DNA of 64,000 bases from Fragilariopsis cylindrus CCMP1102. Lineage: Eukaryota; Bacillariophyta; Bacillariophyceae; Bacillariales; Bacillariaceae. Shown piece by piece: positions 8,595 through 20,850 of the stretch; within the stretch, counting starts at the first letter, position 1; each line of letters starts with the position of its first letter. A program made the translations under genes and the position numbers. The stretch covers positions 248,001 through 312,000 of the forward strand of contig FMBT01000317.1 in NCBI GenBank assembly GCA_900095095.1, in the 5' to 3' direction. The notes beneath the pieces were generated by a model, which saw only the letters and a program-made list of their open reading frames with translations, ran no database searches and had not been told where the DNA came from.

Positions 8595-11175
8595 ATGTTG
8601 AAGGAAAATTTCCTCGGTCATCGTCGTCTGCAGCTACTCCATCTGTTTGGCGTATTGTTCTTATTGACGAGAACTATCCATTTTGCCTCGGCATTCATTG
8701 TCCGTCACCGACGTCATCAACAATTTTGCGACCACTACCTACAACTACAACTCCAACCAACCAACAACAAACTCAAATTATCAATTATATTTGATCACAA
8801 CTTCATAATTCCTTGCATTCGGAAGAAGAAGAGGAGATAATTTCGTCGGCGGATGTTGATTCGGACGAAGATGCGGAACAACGATTAGGAGATGATGGAA
8901 CAATACTCAACGACGACGGGAGAAGGATTTTCGGTAGAGAGTAGTCCCGTAATATGGCAACGGTTCTCGATTTGAAGGTCTACTGTCTTCGGTTGGATTA
9001 GAAGGTAAATTGACACATGTGACTGATCTACCGGCGGAACGGAAGGTCAGTACGTACGATATTTTTTGTAATCGAGAAATCAAATTAGGAAATTGTAAAG
9101 CCATTGGATTTGATATGGATTACACATTAGCACATATCAACAACCAGCATTTGATCAGTTAGGATTTGATGGTACGAAAGAAAAATAGTCAATCAGTTGG
9201 GGTAAGTATTATCTCTTTCCTCGAAAGCAGTGCAGTGTTGTTTATAACTAAAAAAAAAATGTGAACCGAACCGAGGAGCGATCAATCTCATTACCCCGGC
9301 ACTCCTTTCCTTTCTTTAATCCTTTGTCATCTGCTTTTTTTTTTCCGACAGATATCCTGAGGAGGTTTTGGACTTCGTATACGATCATAAGGTAAATATC
9401 GATGGGCTGCAATGTTGGATTTTTGGGTCGCAGATCTTCGCATATTTTCGGTGGAATATCTTATACTAATACTGCTTCAATCGTTTTTTTTTTCTCTCTC
9501 TCTAATTTGTTGTATAGATATGGACAAGGGGGTTAATAATTGATACTGCACGTGGAAACTTTTGAAAATCGACCGACACAAATATGTTCGTGTTGCCTAT
9601 CATGGTTTGGAAATGATCTCTTCTACAACAAGAAAGGTTTTGTATTCGAAGAACTTTAACAAGGTAGAAAGTTTCTCAGAAAATCATATGTAAACATGGA
9701 TACATTATTTCAATTTGTGGATGCTCATCTTTTTGCCCTACTGGTGGACTTGAAAGACAATGGAGAGTATGAATTTTTGGATTCTAAAACATATGCAGAA
9801 ATTTATAAAGAAATTCGCGAATGTGTCGACTTATGTCATCGAGATGGTGTCATAAAGGATGAAGTAGCACGGAATCCAGGTTAGTTTTCGATTGTTCATC
9901 TGTTTTGTCATGGGTGGTTTTAATATTGATGTATATGTATAAATCTTACACAATCATGAATCTAATTTATCGTGGATTTTTTAGAAAAATATATTGTCCT
10001 GGATAATGGGATGGTCCCAATGCTAAAAAGATATCGGAAGGATGGAATGAAGCTATTTTTGTTGACAATTCTTTTTGGGAGCATACATCTACAGCAATGA
10101 ATTACCTATAGTACGTTCGCTATCTATGCAATCCTGTCCTTGTAACTATCCTATGAATACTACTATTCTTCATAAACTTGTATTATGTTTAATATTGAAG
10201 TCATTGCTAACGAAACACAAACTGCGTTTTCAATCTTTTTCTCGTTCTTTGTCACAGTCACGGAAAAAAGGTAGATGAGGAGAGACAAAAAAAGAACGAA
10301 TGGCTGGAACTGTTTGATGTAACGTGAGTTTTAGTTGCACAGTGCTAGCTTCCTCAACTTCTATATTTAAAGTCGACGCGCCTGACTGACCTGTCCTACT
10401 TTTCTCACTTTCTTGACATTCTTATAAAAGTATTTGTGGTTCGTGTAAGCCTGCTTACATGCTTGATCCGTATCTTCAATTGTTTCGAGTGAATATGGAT
10501 GACGGATCATTAAAAAATACTGATGGGGTCTATGAGATGAATGCGCTACCGAATGGAGCAAAAGATTTCCTAGAAATTGGTAACGTTTTCCAGGGAGGTA
10601 ATTGGCAGCATCTTCATAAGATGATGGGAATTAAAAGCGGCGATGAGGTTTTGTATGTTGGAGATCATTTATATTCAGATGTTCTCCGATCGAAACGGAC
10701 ATTGGGCTGGAGATCTTTATTTATCATGCCCGAGTTGGAAGATGAGATGAGAGTGTTTGCACAAACACTACCAATTCGAAGAAAAATTGAGTATTTAAGG
10801 AGACTTCGTGAAGAGCTTAGTAGAAATGCAGAAGAAATCCGACGAAGACAGGATAACGACGATCCTTCTGTTCAAAAATTACTACAAGAGATGGATGACG
10901 ATGATATGACCATCAAAGCCACTTTAGCACCATTAGTTGATCAGTGGCATCGATCATTCCATCCTTTATGGGGGGCAATGTTCAATGCTGGATATCAAGA
11001 TTCGCGTTTCTCTTTCTTCGTTCAGAACTATTCTTGTTTATATACTTCACGTGCGACGAATCTTGGTCTAGTTTCGACACAAAAATCATTCCGTACCGTA
11101 ATGGAGACAGTACCAAATGATAGGCTTGTGTCTGATCCACAAACAACGCTTGATGACGCTAACCCATGGATATAG
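8595..11175 (+). CDS. HAD-type purine 5'-nucleotidase (NT5DC/NT5C2 family) with a plastid-like signal peptide
   Basis: The start ATG at 8595 opens a signal peptide ending FASAFIV, the ASAF motif of diatom plastid precursors. An acidic linker follows, then family landmarks: VSTYDIFCNREIKLGNCKAIGFDMDYTLA (HAD motif I, DMDYT), YPEEVLDFVYDHK, TRGLIIDTARGNF, FLLTNSFWEHTSTAMNYL (motif II), and DEVLYVGDHLYSDVLRSKRTLGWRS (motifs III/IV). There are six introns; acceptors at 9351, 9517 and before EKYIVLDNG, YHGKKVDEE and ICGSCKPAYM are clear. About seven single-base breaks (near 8830, 8945, 9135, 9186, 9560, 9686 and 10068) lie inside conserved sequence, each resolved by one extra base. The protein hydrolyses nucleoside monophosphates in known relatives. 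The C-terminus reaches the stop at 11175. Confidence 0.82.
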
Positions 11176-11273
11176 ATCTTGTCTATTTCTGAATGAAGAA
11201 AATATGATGATAACGACTATAATTATCGCCGCTAACCTTAATTTGTTATCCTTTTAAGAAAAAAACGTTTTGA

Positions 11274-12513
11274 CTATTGTTGCAATCCATTCAGAGAAAT
11301 CTTTATGTCAGTAATATTTAGTACACGTAACAAACCATAAAGTTTATGAGCTGCTGCTACTACTTTCTCAAGGTAAAAATTAGCCTTAAACTTCCCCTTA
11401 ATTCGTTTTTTGTGATGTAGTACGTACAATTTTTCACATCCTTTGTCACCGGGCGGTTTCACTACATCCATAACTTCAATTAATATCCATTCACCATTTT
11501 CTAGTAAATCAAATAGGGTATCATCACCATTGGCTCCACCTCTTCCTTCACCAACATAAATTAATGTATCATTTTCAGATCCTGCATCTATATAAGTCTT
11601 AACTGTATCTATTGCCATTTGTCCTGGGGGTGGATACACCAGCAATAGTGCTCTTCCTCGACACGCCCATGATCGTAGAACTTTACCAACATCAATTTCG
11701 GATTGTAATATTGCGACGTTACCAAAATGATCATGATGAGGTTGTGTATATTGGTTGTAAATGTGTGTATTCAATGGAAGATTAGAATTGTTGTCATAGC
11801 CAAAACAAAATCAAATCGTTTTGTTCTTTTTTTCGTTTTCTGCTCGCGAGGAACAAGTTTGGAAGTGGAATTCTCCTGGTTGTTTTTGTCAGTACTAATA
11901 CTACGATCATTATTATCGGACATGTGGCGACCATAGGCATCTGTCAAAGCTTTCTCCCATTGTCCATGCCCAGCTCCAACTTCAACCACTCCTCGTGTAG
12001 CACATAATTCAACCAGTCGATTTATGATATCATCACTAAATCCAGTACATCCATATGTATCAAAAAGTCTTCCCGCATCTGTGGCGTAACTCCCTTTCCG
12101 TATGCCAATTGAAAAATTTCTTCTCTTAATAGACCTATTTTCTTTTCAAATTCAGGATCATTTCGTGCTATTCTTGGTGCTTTTACTGTCAATAATTGAC
12201 GCATTTTTTCTTCGTTACTTTGGCGTTGTCGAAAGAATCGTTTGGGAATCTTGAATGCTGGATCGTTAGGAGTTAATAGTCGTGGGAGAGGATGAGATAG
12301 AATACCCAAACGAGCCCATATCGAAGGTCGATGAACTGTGACATCTAATGGTGTAGAAAAAGATGCCGATGCTGACGATTCACACGCACAACAATGGCGT
12401 TGGTGCGATGAAGATTCATTTTCTGTAATCAGTCCAACTACCCCTATCGAAGTAGCTGTTGCTGCAACAATAATTGTACGATGACAATACAGTAACCTAT
12501 GGAGGGAATTCAT
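11274..12513 (-). CDS. SAM-dependent methyltransferase-like protein
   Basis: Three frames are collinear. The N-terminal part (ATG of MNSLHRLLYCHR) is hydrophobic and may be a membrane anchor. A basic region follows, then TYGCTGFSDDIINRLVEL and VVEVGAGHGQWEKALTDAYG, a good SAM-binding motif I. Further on are RFDFVLAYDNNSNLPLN, RALLLVYPPPGQMAIDTVKTYIDAG and NDTLIYVGEGRGGANGDD, a conserved block in fungal and algal methyltransferase-like proteins. Frame breaks near 12062 (T run) and 11796 (TT) are each one base short. The substrate is unknown. The next gene downstream on the plus strand ends only about 100 bp away, so the two are convergent. Confidence 0.65.
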
Positions 12514-12841
12514 CGTCAAGGTGGATTATCTTTGTCTTGTGCAGAAGAATGAAGAATCAATTTTGAAATAAATTGTAAATTTAAAAGCGGAAAAATAATA
12601 ATCTGACTAAGTTGGAAATAAGATCTATTTCAGTACTTGAGTACGTATGTATCTTTGAGTCGAATGAATTCAATCAATCGAGATTATGCTTCGCGGAATT
12701 TCCGAACTTTTTTTACTCATCTCACCTAAATCTCACCTTGTCATCTCATCTCTGCTATATAGTGTATCTTCAACAGATTTGCTGTGTCGAAAGAAAGTCA
12801 ACAACTAACGGCTTGAAATAGCGGCAGTAGGTAATGAAATA
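12514..12841. other. Divergent intergenic region
   Basis: This 328-bp region lies between divergent starts. Nothing beyond AT-rich promoter-like sequence is visible. Confidence 0.45.
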
Positions 12842-14274
12842 ATGACGAAGCCGAAGAATACTATTCTCAACCGATTCCTGAAAACTGGATACCACAGGAA
12901 ATTCCCTCGTGCTGTTGAGGAAGTACTTCGTATTAAATCTTTGCCCAAATCAAAAAATCTTTACTCTGGCAAACGACCACCAACCTATCTGAAAGGTGTA
13001 GGCCATGACGGTAATTTCTATCGGTTGAAGATCCCTCCCCACCAAAGAAGGCGTCTACCCGATATTCCTAAGCTTCCTCAGTCTGTTCAACAAAAGGCAC
13101 CTAAACCTCTAAAACCGCTTCCACCTTCTTTATCATCACACCGTTTGCTAAATGGCTGCAAGGGAATATTCCTATTTTGGTACTTAACTTTGGAAGGTAA
13201 ATTTATTTCATATCTCCGACATTATTATCAGAAGGATATTTAAATGTTTACCTCCTGTACGTACATGGCGTGTAGACTCACTCTTTCATTGTTATGTTCT
13301 AACTTTAATACCAGTATGTGTACATTGCTTGCCTTCACTCGATCGGATATAATCGAGCTTCGATCACTTTCGGTCACTGGTAACATTTGTTTTATAATTT
13401 TCACACTACGACAGAAGATAATTGTATGGCCTAATATATTCTGGTCGTCATTATTTGCCTCTGTCAACAGTTATAAAATTTATGAAATATTTGAAGAACG
13501 GAATGCCTCCGTTTCAATGACGAAAGAAGAAGAAAAAATATTTGTCGATTTCTTCATGCCACATGGTGTTACACCAAAACAATTTGAACGAATACATAAA
13601 AGTGCAGAATTTTTTAAACTGAAAAAGGGAGATCTTCTCATTAAAAAAGGTGACAGACCCACCAAGGTTTATCTTATTGTGGATGGATCGACTGATGCAC
13701 TTGTTTTGGGTAGACGGTTAACGGCAGCATCTACAAATCTTGACACGAAAGGTGATCAGAAAGAGGGTGGTGATAGTGGAGCCTGGGCAGGAGAGATGGC
13801 ATTCCTTAAACAATTCTGGGAAAAAGAACAAAAATCTATCATTCCCATAATGAGGAAGACACGGTAGCTATCAAAGACGAAGAAGGTGACAACAACAACG
13901 ACAAAATAACAATGAGTATTGATTCGAAAGTGACTACGAAATCGCCGTCCCCAGCGCGTCGCCCAACAGGTTTGTTGGCATCCCGTTTCGAAATATATCT
14001 GTATTCAATCATTGCTGCCGAGGACTGTACTATCATGTCGTGGTCTCACGAGGAAATGGAAGAACTAATGAAAAGTTCCACCGACCTACGATCAGCTCTT
14101 ACTCGTGCCATGTCGAGCGCACTCGTGGGTAAAGTAGTCAACCTCACCATTAGTCGGGCTCACAATACTAAAGTTCCCTGGTCAGTATGGCTGAAAGATT
14201 GGAATGGTTCCAGTGTTGAAGTTGCCGACACTGATGATTTTGCTAATTTAAGACTCGCGGAAGATAAAGATTAA
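12842..14274 (+). CDS. Popeye-domain-like cyclic-nucleotide-binding membrane protein
   Basis: The first exon (from ATG 12842) encodes a basic, Pro-rich N-terminus and an FLFWYLTLE segment ending near a GTAAAT donor at 13197. The second part carries DIIELRSLSVTGNICFIIFTL and VWPNIFWSSLFASVNSYKIYEI, hydrophobic segments in the Popeye arrangement. Then come EEEKIFVDFFMPHGVTPKQFERI, LKKGDLLIKKGDRPTKVYLIVDGS (cNMP-fold beta roll), AGEMAFL, and EDCTIMSWSHEEMEELM with RSALTRAMSSALVGKVVNL. This order matches POPDC proteins, which bind cAMP. The intron acceptor (about 13312, CAG) leaves the frame one base off. A further single-base break lies at 13843 in a C run. The cAMP-contact residues cannot be assigned with certainty. 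Confidence 0.72.
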
Positions 14275-15090
14275 AAATCGACAGCGAAAAACGAACAAAC
14301 CCTTGCAGCAATCCTTTTGAGTATACGTGTGTGTCTTCATTGTGTGTTAATTATGGCACACGAAGCAATATGGTAATGCATCAGTGGATTAAAGTTACAT
14401 GTTCGGGATTTTGTGTTCGAAAACAAAGCTAGGCTTCATAGGTTTTACTATTACACAAAGTATGAGAATAAAGATAGTAAACTAGATGATTTCAGATACT
14501 GTACCAAATAGAATACGGTACTGTAGTCTACAACGGACTAATCATTCTATCCGCGTAGGAATGGCATGTATTCTCCAATCACAGGGTAAACTGGGTGACT
14601 ATATCCAACGAGCACTAAGATGGTGCAGCGAAACATGGAAATTATACACTCGAAACCTTTGGAGCGAATCCATCGACATCTTGTATCGGTGTCGGTTGTT
14701 ACGATTACTATCATATAATGAATGCAGTCTTTTGAGAAGAGGCACAATATGACGATGGTGAGATCGTTTGTATCAGCCTCGGTTTTGAGAGATCGGAGCA
14801 TAAATAAAATAAAATTATCCATGTCTGAGATTTTACTCGTGCACGAGTAAAATCTATTGCGATTCTTTTATCTTCCGTACATCATTCCGACATCGAATTT
14901 TTCACAATTCTATGTGTAGAACACACGGTAATAATAATATAATGCATAAATTAAATGGTACCGTATTAGAGGCGTGTCAACAACACAAATCAATATACTG
15001 TACCACAGTACCACAGAAAAGAACTTTAGAAGCAAGGGACGAGAATAACTTGAAGATTATAATATATTATATTGATTGATTACAATTACA
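14275..15090. other. 816-bp intergenic region with one long palindrome
   Basis: Apart from the perfect palindrome at 14828-14855, I see no credible gene. The open frames here (for example 14486-14752) have poor composition and no homologous motif. Confidence 0.5.
14828..14855. repeat. Perfect 28-bp palindrome
   Basis: The sequence starting agattttactcgtg is exactly self-complementary around TGCA (14 + 14 bases, no loop). It could form a cruciform or bind a dimeric protein. It lies about 550 bp after the Popeye-like gene and 240 bp before the autophagy-receptor gene. Confidence 0.85.
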
Positions 15091-18073
15091 ATGTACCACG
15101 ATGGTATCTTTTTAGAAAAGAACAAGGACTTTGTCCTGAAGCTCAAGATTAACGCTGCTGATGGTAAGTAGAACTTCTTCTTTCTTCTATATAACTCACG
15201 ACTGCAATAATAATTAGCGCCATTCGAATAGTACTTGAAGTATGTGTTACAGTGTATGATGTAATGGTATGTGTATGATTTTTTTTAAGCCGAGAATTAA
15301 ATCGAATCAAATCGTTCCTGATTACATGATATCTGTCTGTATGTTCCCTCACTTCCAAATTAAAAATTGTTCCCATATGTAGGTGAAACACAGATTCGTC
15401 GTGTGTGTTTGCCAAAAATCGCGGATGCAGATGGGAATCTTTCCTATGAGGAACTAGTAGGCTTGTTCTCATCTTGACACTTCCACCAGCAGAGGAAGAG
15501 AACAGTAGTAGCAGTGCCACAGCAGCTGCTTCTCCGGGAGTAGTAGCAAGAAATTTACGGTATCTCTCACGTACTATGACGATGATAAGGATTTGATTAC
15601 TATCGCCTCGACGGAGGAACTGATGGAAGCGATCAATCTCTTCGCTGGACAGAAGTTTATGAGGATCACGACCTGTGTCAAACCACCCAAGATCTCTTTC
15701 TACTTCTTCATCCGCTGCAGCGCCGCCGCCGCTGCTGCTGCGGCTCGCCGACAGTAGATCGTGGAACATCCACCAACGTCGTCGACGACGGACACGATAT
15801 GATGAAAATTATCCTCCGGTGCCACCAATCCAAGAAGTATTCTCATCGTTTGTGGTATCCTTTCGAATGCGGTGCATCATCTGCAACAAGTCGCGACTAC
15901 TCCAGTTCCACCCAGTGGCAGCAAGAAGAACCAGCAATAATAATAACAACCACCAAAAATCGCCACCCCAGGAACCAAAAGAGAATGGAACGAGGCTACT
16001 GCTGCTGCTACTACTCCATCTGCTTCGCCTACCAAGTCATCATCAATAATCCGGTGAATGCTGGGCGACAGAAACAACAGGAAAGTCTGAAGGGAAATAG
16101 GGTGCGGCAAGGAAAGAAAAACGTCGTGCTGCTCGCCTCAGTGTTGCCGCTGCTGCTGCTGCTGCTGCACCTTCTCCACCTGACAGTATTGTGTGCTGGT
16201 GGTGATACAGTAGCAAAACACAAGGTATCATCCTTTAAAGATACTGCTACTGCTGCTGCTGCTACGCCGCTTTGAGTACGAAAAAGGAAGTAGAGACTGG
16301 AACCACCAAAGACAGTACAAGTAACGCCAAAGAAGAGAAAAAAGAACCAGAAGAGGAGGAGGAGGAAGACGAGGCGAAGCCCTTCATTCATGGTCGTCAT
16401 ACTTGTGATGCTTGCCTACAACTCCCATCGTTGGGGAACGATATCATTCGATGAATCTTCCAGATTATGATCTCTGTAAGAGATGTTTTGTGAATTACAG
16501 TGGCAAAGAGATCAAGTTCGAACCTGTCGAACTCGGTCGTGATATTCCCTTTCAACTCGATGGCACTACAAACATCAAAGGCAAATTATGATGATGAAGA
16601 GACGGGAACGATTGGTCGTAGTGGTGGCGGCGGCGGTGGCGGTGGTGGTCCTCATCATGGGCCTCGTAGTCGTCGATTTCGTGGACCAAATCATGGAAGA
16701 TTCAATTGCCGTCCTAATAATGGTAGCAATGTTCTGTTGCACCTGAAGCCTATCCAGTCTCCGTCTTCTCAGGAAACCAAGAAATGTGCCATCATCCACC
16801 CTGTTGCAGTAGCAGGTACCGATTCGTCTGCAGAACAATTTGACAATGAATTGAAGGAAGCGATTCGACGTAGTCTGGATGATGTTTTCCCAAAGAAGCT
16901 TCCACCATGGAGAGGGGTAAAGCCAATGATGAGATACAGAAGAGAGGTTGTTTCAAAATTCTTACCCGAATGCAGCAAGGAAAAAAAGATGCTGTCAAAA
17001 GTACGATTTCGAACGTTGATATCAGTACTTATGTTGATCCCCTGCCGTTGATGTTTTGGGTAACTGTTTCATGACGCTGAAGATGAAATTCCTCGTTACG
17101 CTGAAGATGAAATTCCTCGTTCTGTAGAAATTGCGAAACACGATGATATGGTCAACGAAGATACTACTAGTGATGATTCGATCATGGAAAATACTTCTAA
17201 TGTATTGGACGAACTAAAAGAAGTAGAGTCTATGGAGAAGACTATGGAAAAATCGATGGATACAGATTCTGTTGACTCGGAGAAACTTCTTCTTTCGGAA
17301 GATGCTAACACGCCCCCTACTCCTGAAAGTATAAGCTTTATTAATTCCAAAGACGTATCGTTTTCCTCTGATGCAGTAGGAAATGGAGACATTGCAGAAG
17401 CTATGGGGAAAACTCTTGACATGGTGGCTGGAGCTATTAGTGAGATGCTATCTGAATCTAAGAACTTGAAACCTGTTGCCAATATTGAAGATAGCAAGGA
17501 AATGACCAACCAGAGTAAAATGGGCGATTTGAAGCCTGCTCCTGCAATCAAAATATCGAGGAAGCAACCAATGATAGTAAGTGGGAGAACTTGTTGTGAA
17601 CTCAAATGATGAGATTGCGATGAAGAGCGTCGACGATGAAGATGATGATGCCGATTCCGATTCCGATTGGAGTGTCGTGAAATCCGTCGGTTCAAATGGA
17701 ACGACCGAGTCGGAGCAGATTGCTAAAGCTGCTGAGATGCTTGGATCGGCGTTATTCAATAGTGATATGAAACCTCAACTGAGGAGAATCTTTCTGATTT
17801 GATGGGTTCTGATTCTTCGTTTTCTATTCCAAGCTCGGTTCCTACCGACGTTGGTGGTACGCAGCATTCTAGACTAGTAGCACCCCCTCAACCTACTCGT
17901 TGGGCGAAAGAGCTTGAGAAATTACGCGAGCTTGGTTTCAAAAATGAAGTAAGCTGCATTGCCATTCTTGAAAGACTCGAAGAATCAACAGATGATGCAG
18001 GAAGTACTGGATAGCAATTCCTATTTGTAATATTGATCGAGTTGTTAATGAACTTCTCGAGTTAAACGAGTAG
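15091..18073 (+). CDS. NBR1/p62-like selective-autophagy receptor (PB1-ZZ-UIM-LIR-UBA)
   Basis: Exon 1 (15091-15163) and exon 2 (from 15383) begin a PB1 domain: FVLKLKINAADG / ETQIRRVCLPKIADADGNLSYEEL, then KFTVS-TYYDDDKDLITIASTEELMEAI. A ZZ zinc finger follows at about 16390-16500 (HTCDACLQLP, YHSMNLPDYDLCKRCFVNY). Next is a ubiquitin-interacting motif, DNELKEAIRRSLDDV (16842-16886). An acidic run ends in DSDSDWSVV (W at 17668), a canonical ATG8-binding LIR/AIM. A UBA-like C-terminus follows: KELEKLRELGFKNEVSCIAILERL ... VVNELLELNE. This order is that of NBR1/SQSTM1 receptors, which link ubiquitinated cargo to ATG8. At least eight single-base breaks disrupt the frame, so the precise protein is provisional. 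The stop is taken as the TAG at 18071-18073. Confidence 0.78.
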
Positions 18074-18412
18074 AAAGCTGTGGTACTGCCGTAGGTTTTT
18101 TGTTTCTTTCATTACATAAACGATAAGTTCTCAACTGAATACATTGTATGCATACTTTGAATACAGTTGGAAATTATATATATTAAAACTTATTTAATAA
18201 GTTTATTACATCAATTACATGTCTAATTACGAATATACTGTACATAGATAGACATACGATATCTGTCTTATCCGTTAGTAAATAGTATTTTCTCGGAGAG
18301 ATTGCTCCTTCCTCACCGAACCCCCATCGTTTCTCTTTACCTCGTCTATTTGTATCTTGGGATCAATGTACATATTTGAACCAACAAAGTATTGTAGATT
18401 CGCTAGCTAAGA
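18074..18412. other. Intergenic region between converging genes
   Basis: This holds the 3' flanks of two convergent genes. A short hairpin (AAACTTA / TAAGTTT) near 18185-18203 could sit in a 3' end. No gene is seen. Confidence 0.45.
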
Positions 18413-20458
18413 CTAAGAAAAGAAATCATGAATGAGAGCGAACATACATGCCGTGTTCTCTCCATCCTTTTGAAGCTTATCGATGTACTGATCAATCATA
18501 TCGATGTAGTTATTGTCGATTTTTGGTTCATCAGTCACTGTTTCCCGATATAGCTTTTCATATACACATTTCGCCTCGGCCCCACTTAATTTATTAATAG
18601 GTCCAATTCCAGAAAATTCACCAGTATCACATTTTGGCATACACACATTTGTTCTCGGCAAGATCATATATCTACCCCCTTTTAGAATACCTTAATATGT
18701 TTATATCAAAATGTGGGTCGTTGTCATCTTTTAGAGCATAATTTCAATTCCAAGGATACCCATTCCGGGCCTATATTCGTCTTTCAGAAACTCTTTCAAT
18801 TCTTTATCTCTTGCGTCAAAGTAGTCTTGTAGATTGGTCAGCATCTTAGGTTTTTGGTTTGGGACAGTAATGGATAATTTCTTCAGATTGGTTTCATCTT
18901 CGCAACTGTAAGTCTTTTATTTTCATTGGTCAGATCCGAACGAAGAGTATTTTCAACTGTAAGTGTCTTCTTTTTATCGGCCAGATCCGAACGAATAGTT
19001 TTTTCGAGATCGTTTTGCGTGATGGCGGAGAAAGGTAGAGACGATGCAAGTCGTTTATGCGCTTGATAATGGTATCATTGTCATTATCAAAATCTGCTAC
19101 TCTTTTGTATTATTTACAAATGAGATTTCTGACAAGCATAAAGAGTTGGGGAGACTTCCAGCGAGAGAATTGGGGATAGAAATGGAATCATCCGTATTTT
19201 GCAAATTTGAGATTGAAAAATTACTAATGGTATCGTTGTCTGATAACGTCTTCTTCTTTTCTACTCCTAGCGACTTCTCAACAAATCTATCTCGAATAAC
19301 AGATGAAAAGAGGATTTCCATTCTTTCATCTGTTGTTCGATTTGCTTTGAAAGACTTCGGCTTTTGAAGACGGAAGGAGTTATGCACAAAATGAGTACAA
19401 AATCTTACCAAGCAAACTAAATTTTCATTCTCATTGGGCACCGCTTCGAAATAGAATTGTGCTGTGAGATTTAATGAACTATCCCACTGATAACTCAGTT
19501 TATATCTAGTAGTCGCGTTCGGACAAATGGTTTCGACCAGAGTTTCTACGCTACTAGAGGAAGATGCTAACATATCGTGTTTTTCTTTGTTGGTAGCTCC
19601 TTGTATAGCATCTCGGTTTGATTTTGCGTATAAATCCTGGGGTGGAACTATTTCTTTTGCTTTTGATTCTCGATTGATTCGAAGAATATCATCTAATACT
19701 TCTTCGTATTTGATAAAATTTTGACTCAACTTCAGTAACTTGTTCAAGTTCTTGGGGGTTGGATATTGGAATAGGTTAATGGAAATTATAGTGCTAACCA
19801 TATCACTATCATATTGGTTTGCATTACTAAAAGAAGGAGCAAGAAACGAAGGAGTAAGAACATCTTGTCGAAGATTTCTTACGCCGTCGTCGCCATACCG
19901 CCAAGGAATGTGTTGCGGTATAGACGTAGTTGATACACTATTTTCTCGATCAGCTTCAGCGTCCGAATTAGAGACTAGCTCTATATGAAATCCACGATCG
20001 AGAGGAAGCGGAAGTGGGTCCAAGTGGCAAAATCCACCCCTTCTGAATGTATTATTTCTCTCACAGAAGTTATTAGTATATTCGCGCTGCTTCCCTAATC
20101 GACGAAGAGAATATTCGTAGGAGTGATGAGTTCCCCCCATACCTATGATCGTAAATGTTATACTTTCGGGAACACCATATGTCATCTGTCGCGATTCAAA
20201 GCAACGCCAGATTCCTTGTGATACTTCCTTCGAACGATTACAAACGAAAATTCTTTGTTTTTGAAAGCTTTCTCCAAAATCGCACTCGACACGAGCAATA
20301 ATCCTAGGATCACCTGCGAACGTTTCCATATAAAAATTCAAATCATATTTCAATTCACGTTGATTACCGTCCGGATCAACTCTCGTCGTAACTTCATCAT
20401 CCGGTGTTATTTCGCGAACAGTGTGTTTAATGCGGAACTTCACATCGTTTCGAGCCAT
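18413..20458 (-). CDS. Unknown protein of about 680 residues
   Basis: The long first part (ATG of MARNDVKFRIKHTVREI at 20458 down to about 19100) is unbroken. It encodes a soluble protein with conserved-looking segments (RIIARVECDFGESFQKQRIFVCNR, GMGGTHHSYEYSLRR, YKLSYQWDSSLNLTAQFYFEAV) that I cannot place in a family. The reading then continues through single-base breaks near 19105, 19035, 18905, 18733 and 18670, with good composition. It includes a repeated unit (TIRSDLADKKKTLTVE / TLRSDLTNENKRLTV) and a Cys-containing end ENTACMFALIHDFFS. No signal peptide or membrane segment is visible. Confidence 0.6.
18905..19000 (-). repeat. Internal direct repeat in the unknown protein gene
   Basis: Two copies of a unit of about 50 bp contain ttcgttcggatctg and cttacagttg on the coding strand. 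They encode T(I/L)RSDL(A/T)(D/N)xxKxLTV twice in tandem. Confidence 0.7.
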
Positions 20459-20850
20459 ATTTATCAATTAGACTAACAGACTAACGTTAGTAAGTATCCT
20501 GAAATATTTGTTGTGCAACAAACAAGAGACGAAGTTTGTTAGTTTGTTCATGTTTTGTCGTCTTATTTTTTCTTCATCTCTACAGAAATTTCATTACTAA
20601 TATTATTTCTAGTCGATTGAGTCGAGTCGAAGATTTTGAGTTTGAAAATGCACGCCTTATTTATTTATGCACTGTAATGAAACCAAATCAATTAATTGAG
20701 GATACAATTTAATTTCTTTTTTGCATCGTACGACACGTAAGTTCTTGAACTTCATCAAGAAGACTGTGATGTTGTGAAACTTTGTTGGTCGTCAAATAAA
20801 AATGAATAGTAGTTACAATTCTTTTATAATCTTAAACCGATTATCGCATT
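20459..20850. other. Divergent intergenic region
   Basis: This 392-bp AT-rich promoter region lies between the unknown protein and the ankyrin-kinase. No further feature is seen. Confidence 0.45.

Noticed and set aside
8595-11175. 5'-nucleotidase as a decayed pseudogene
   Set aside because: Every HAD motif and all splice sites are intact and no missense damage is evident. Neighbouring unrelated genes show the same kind of single-base loss.
14486-14752. Plus-strand open frame with an ATG in the 14.3-15.1 kb gap
   Set aside because: No recognisable motif, no splice support and a competing antisense frame; it looks like a chance opening.
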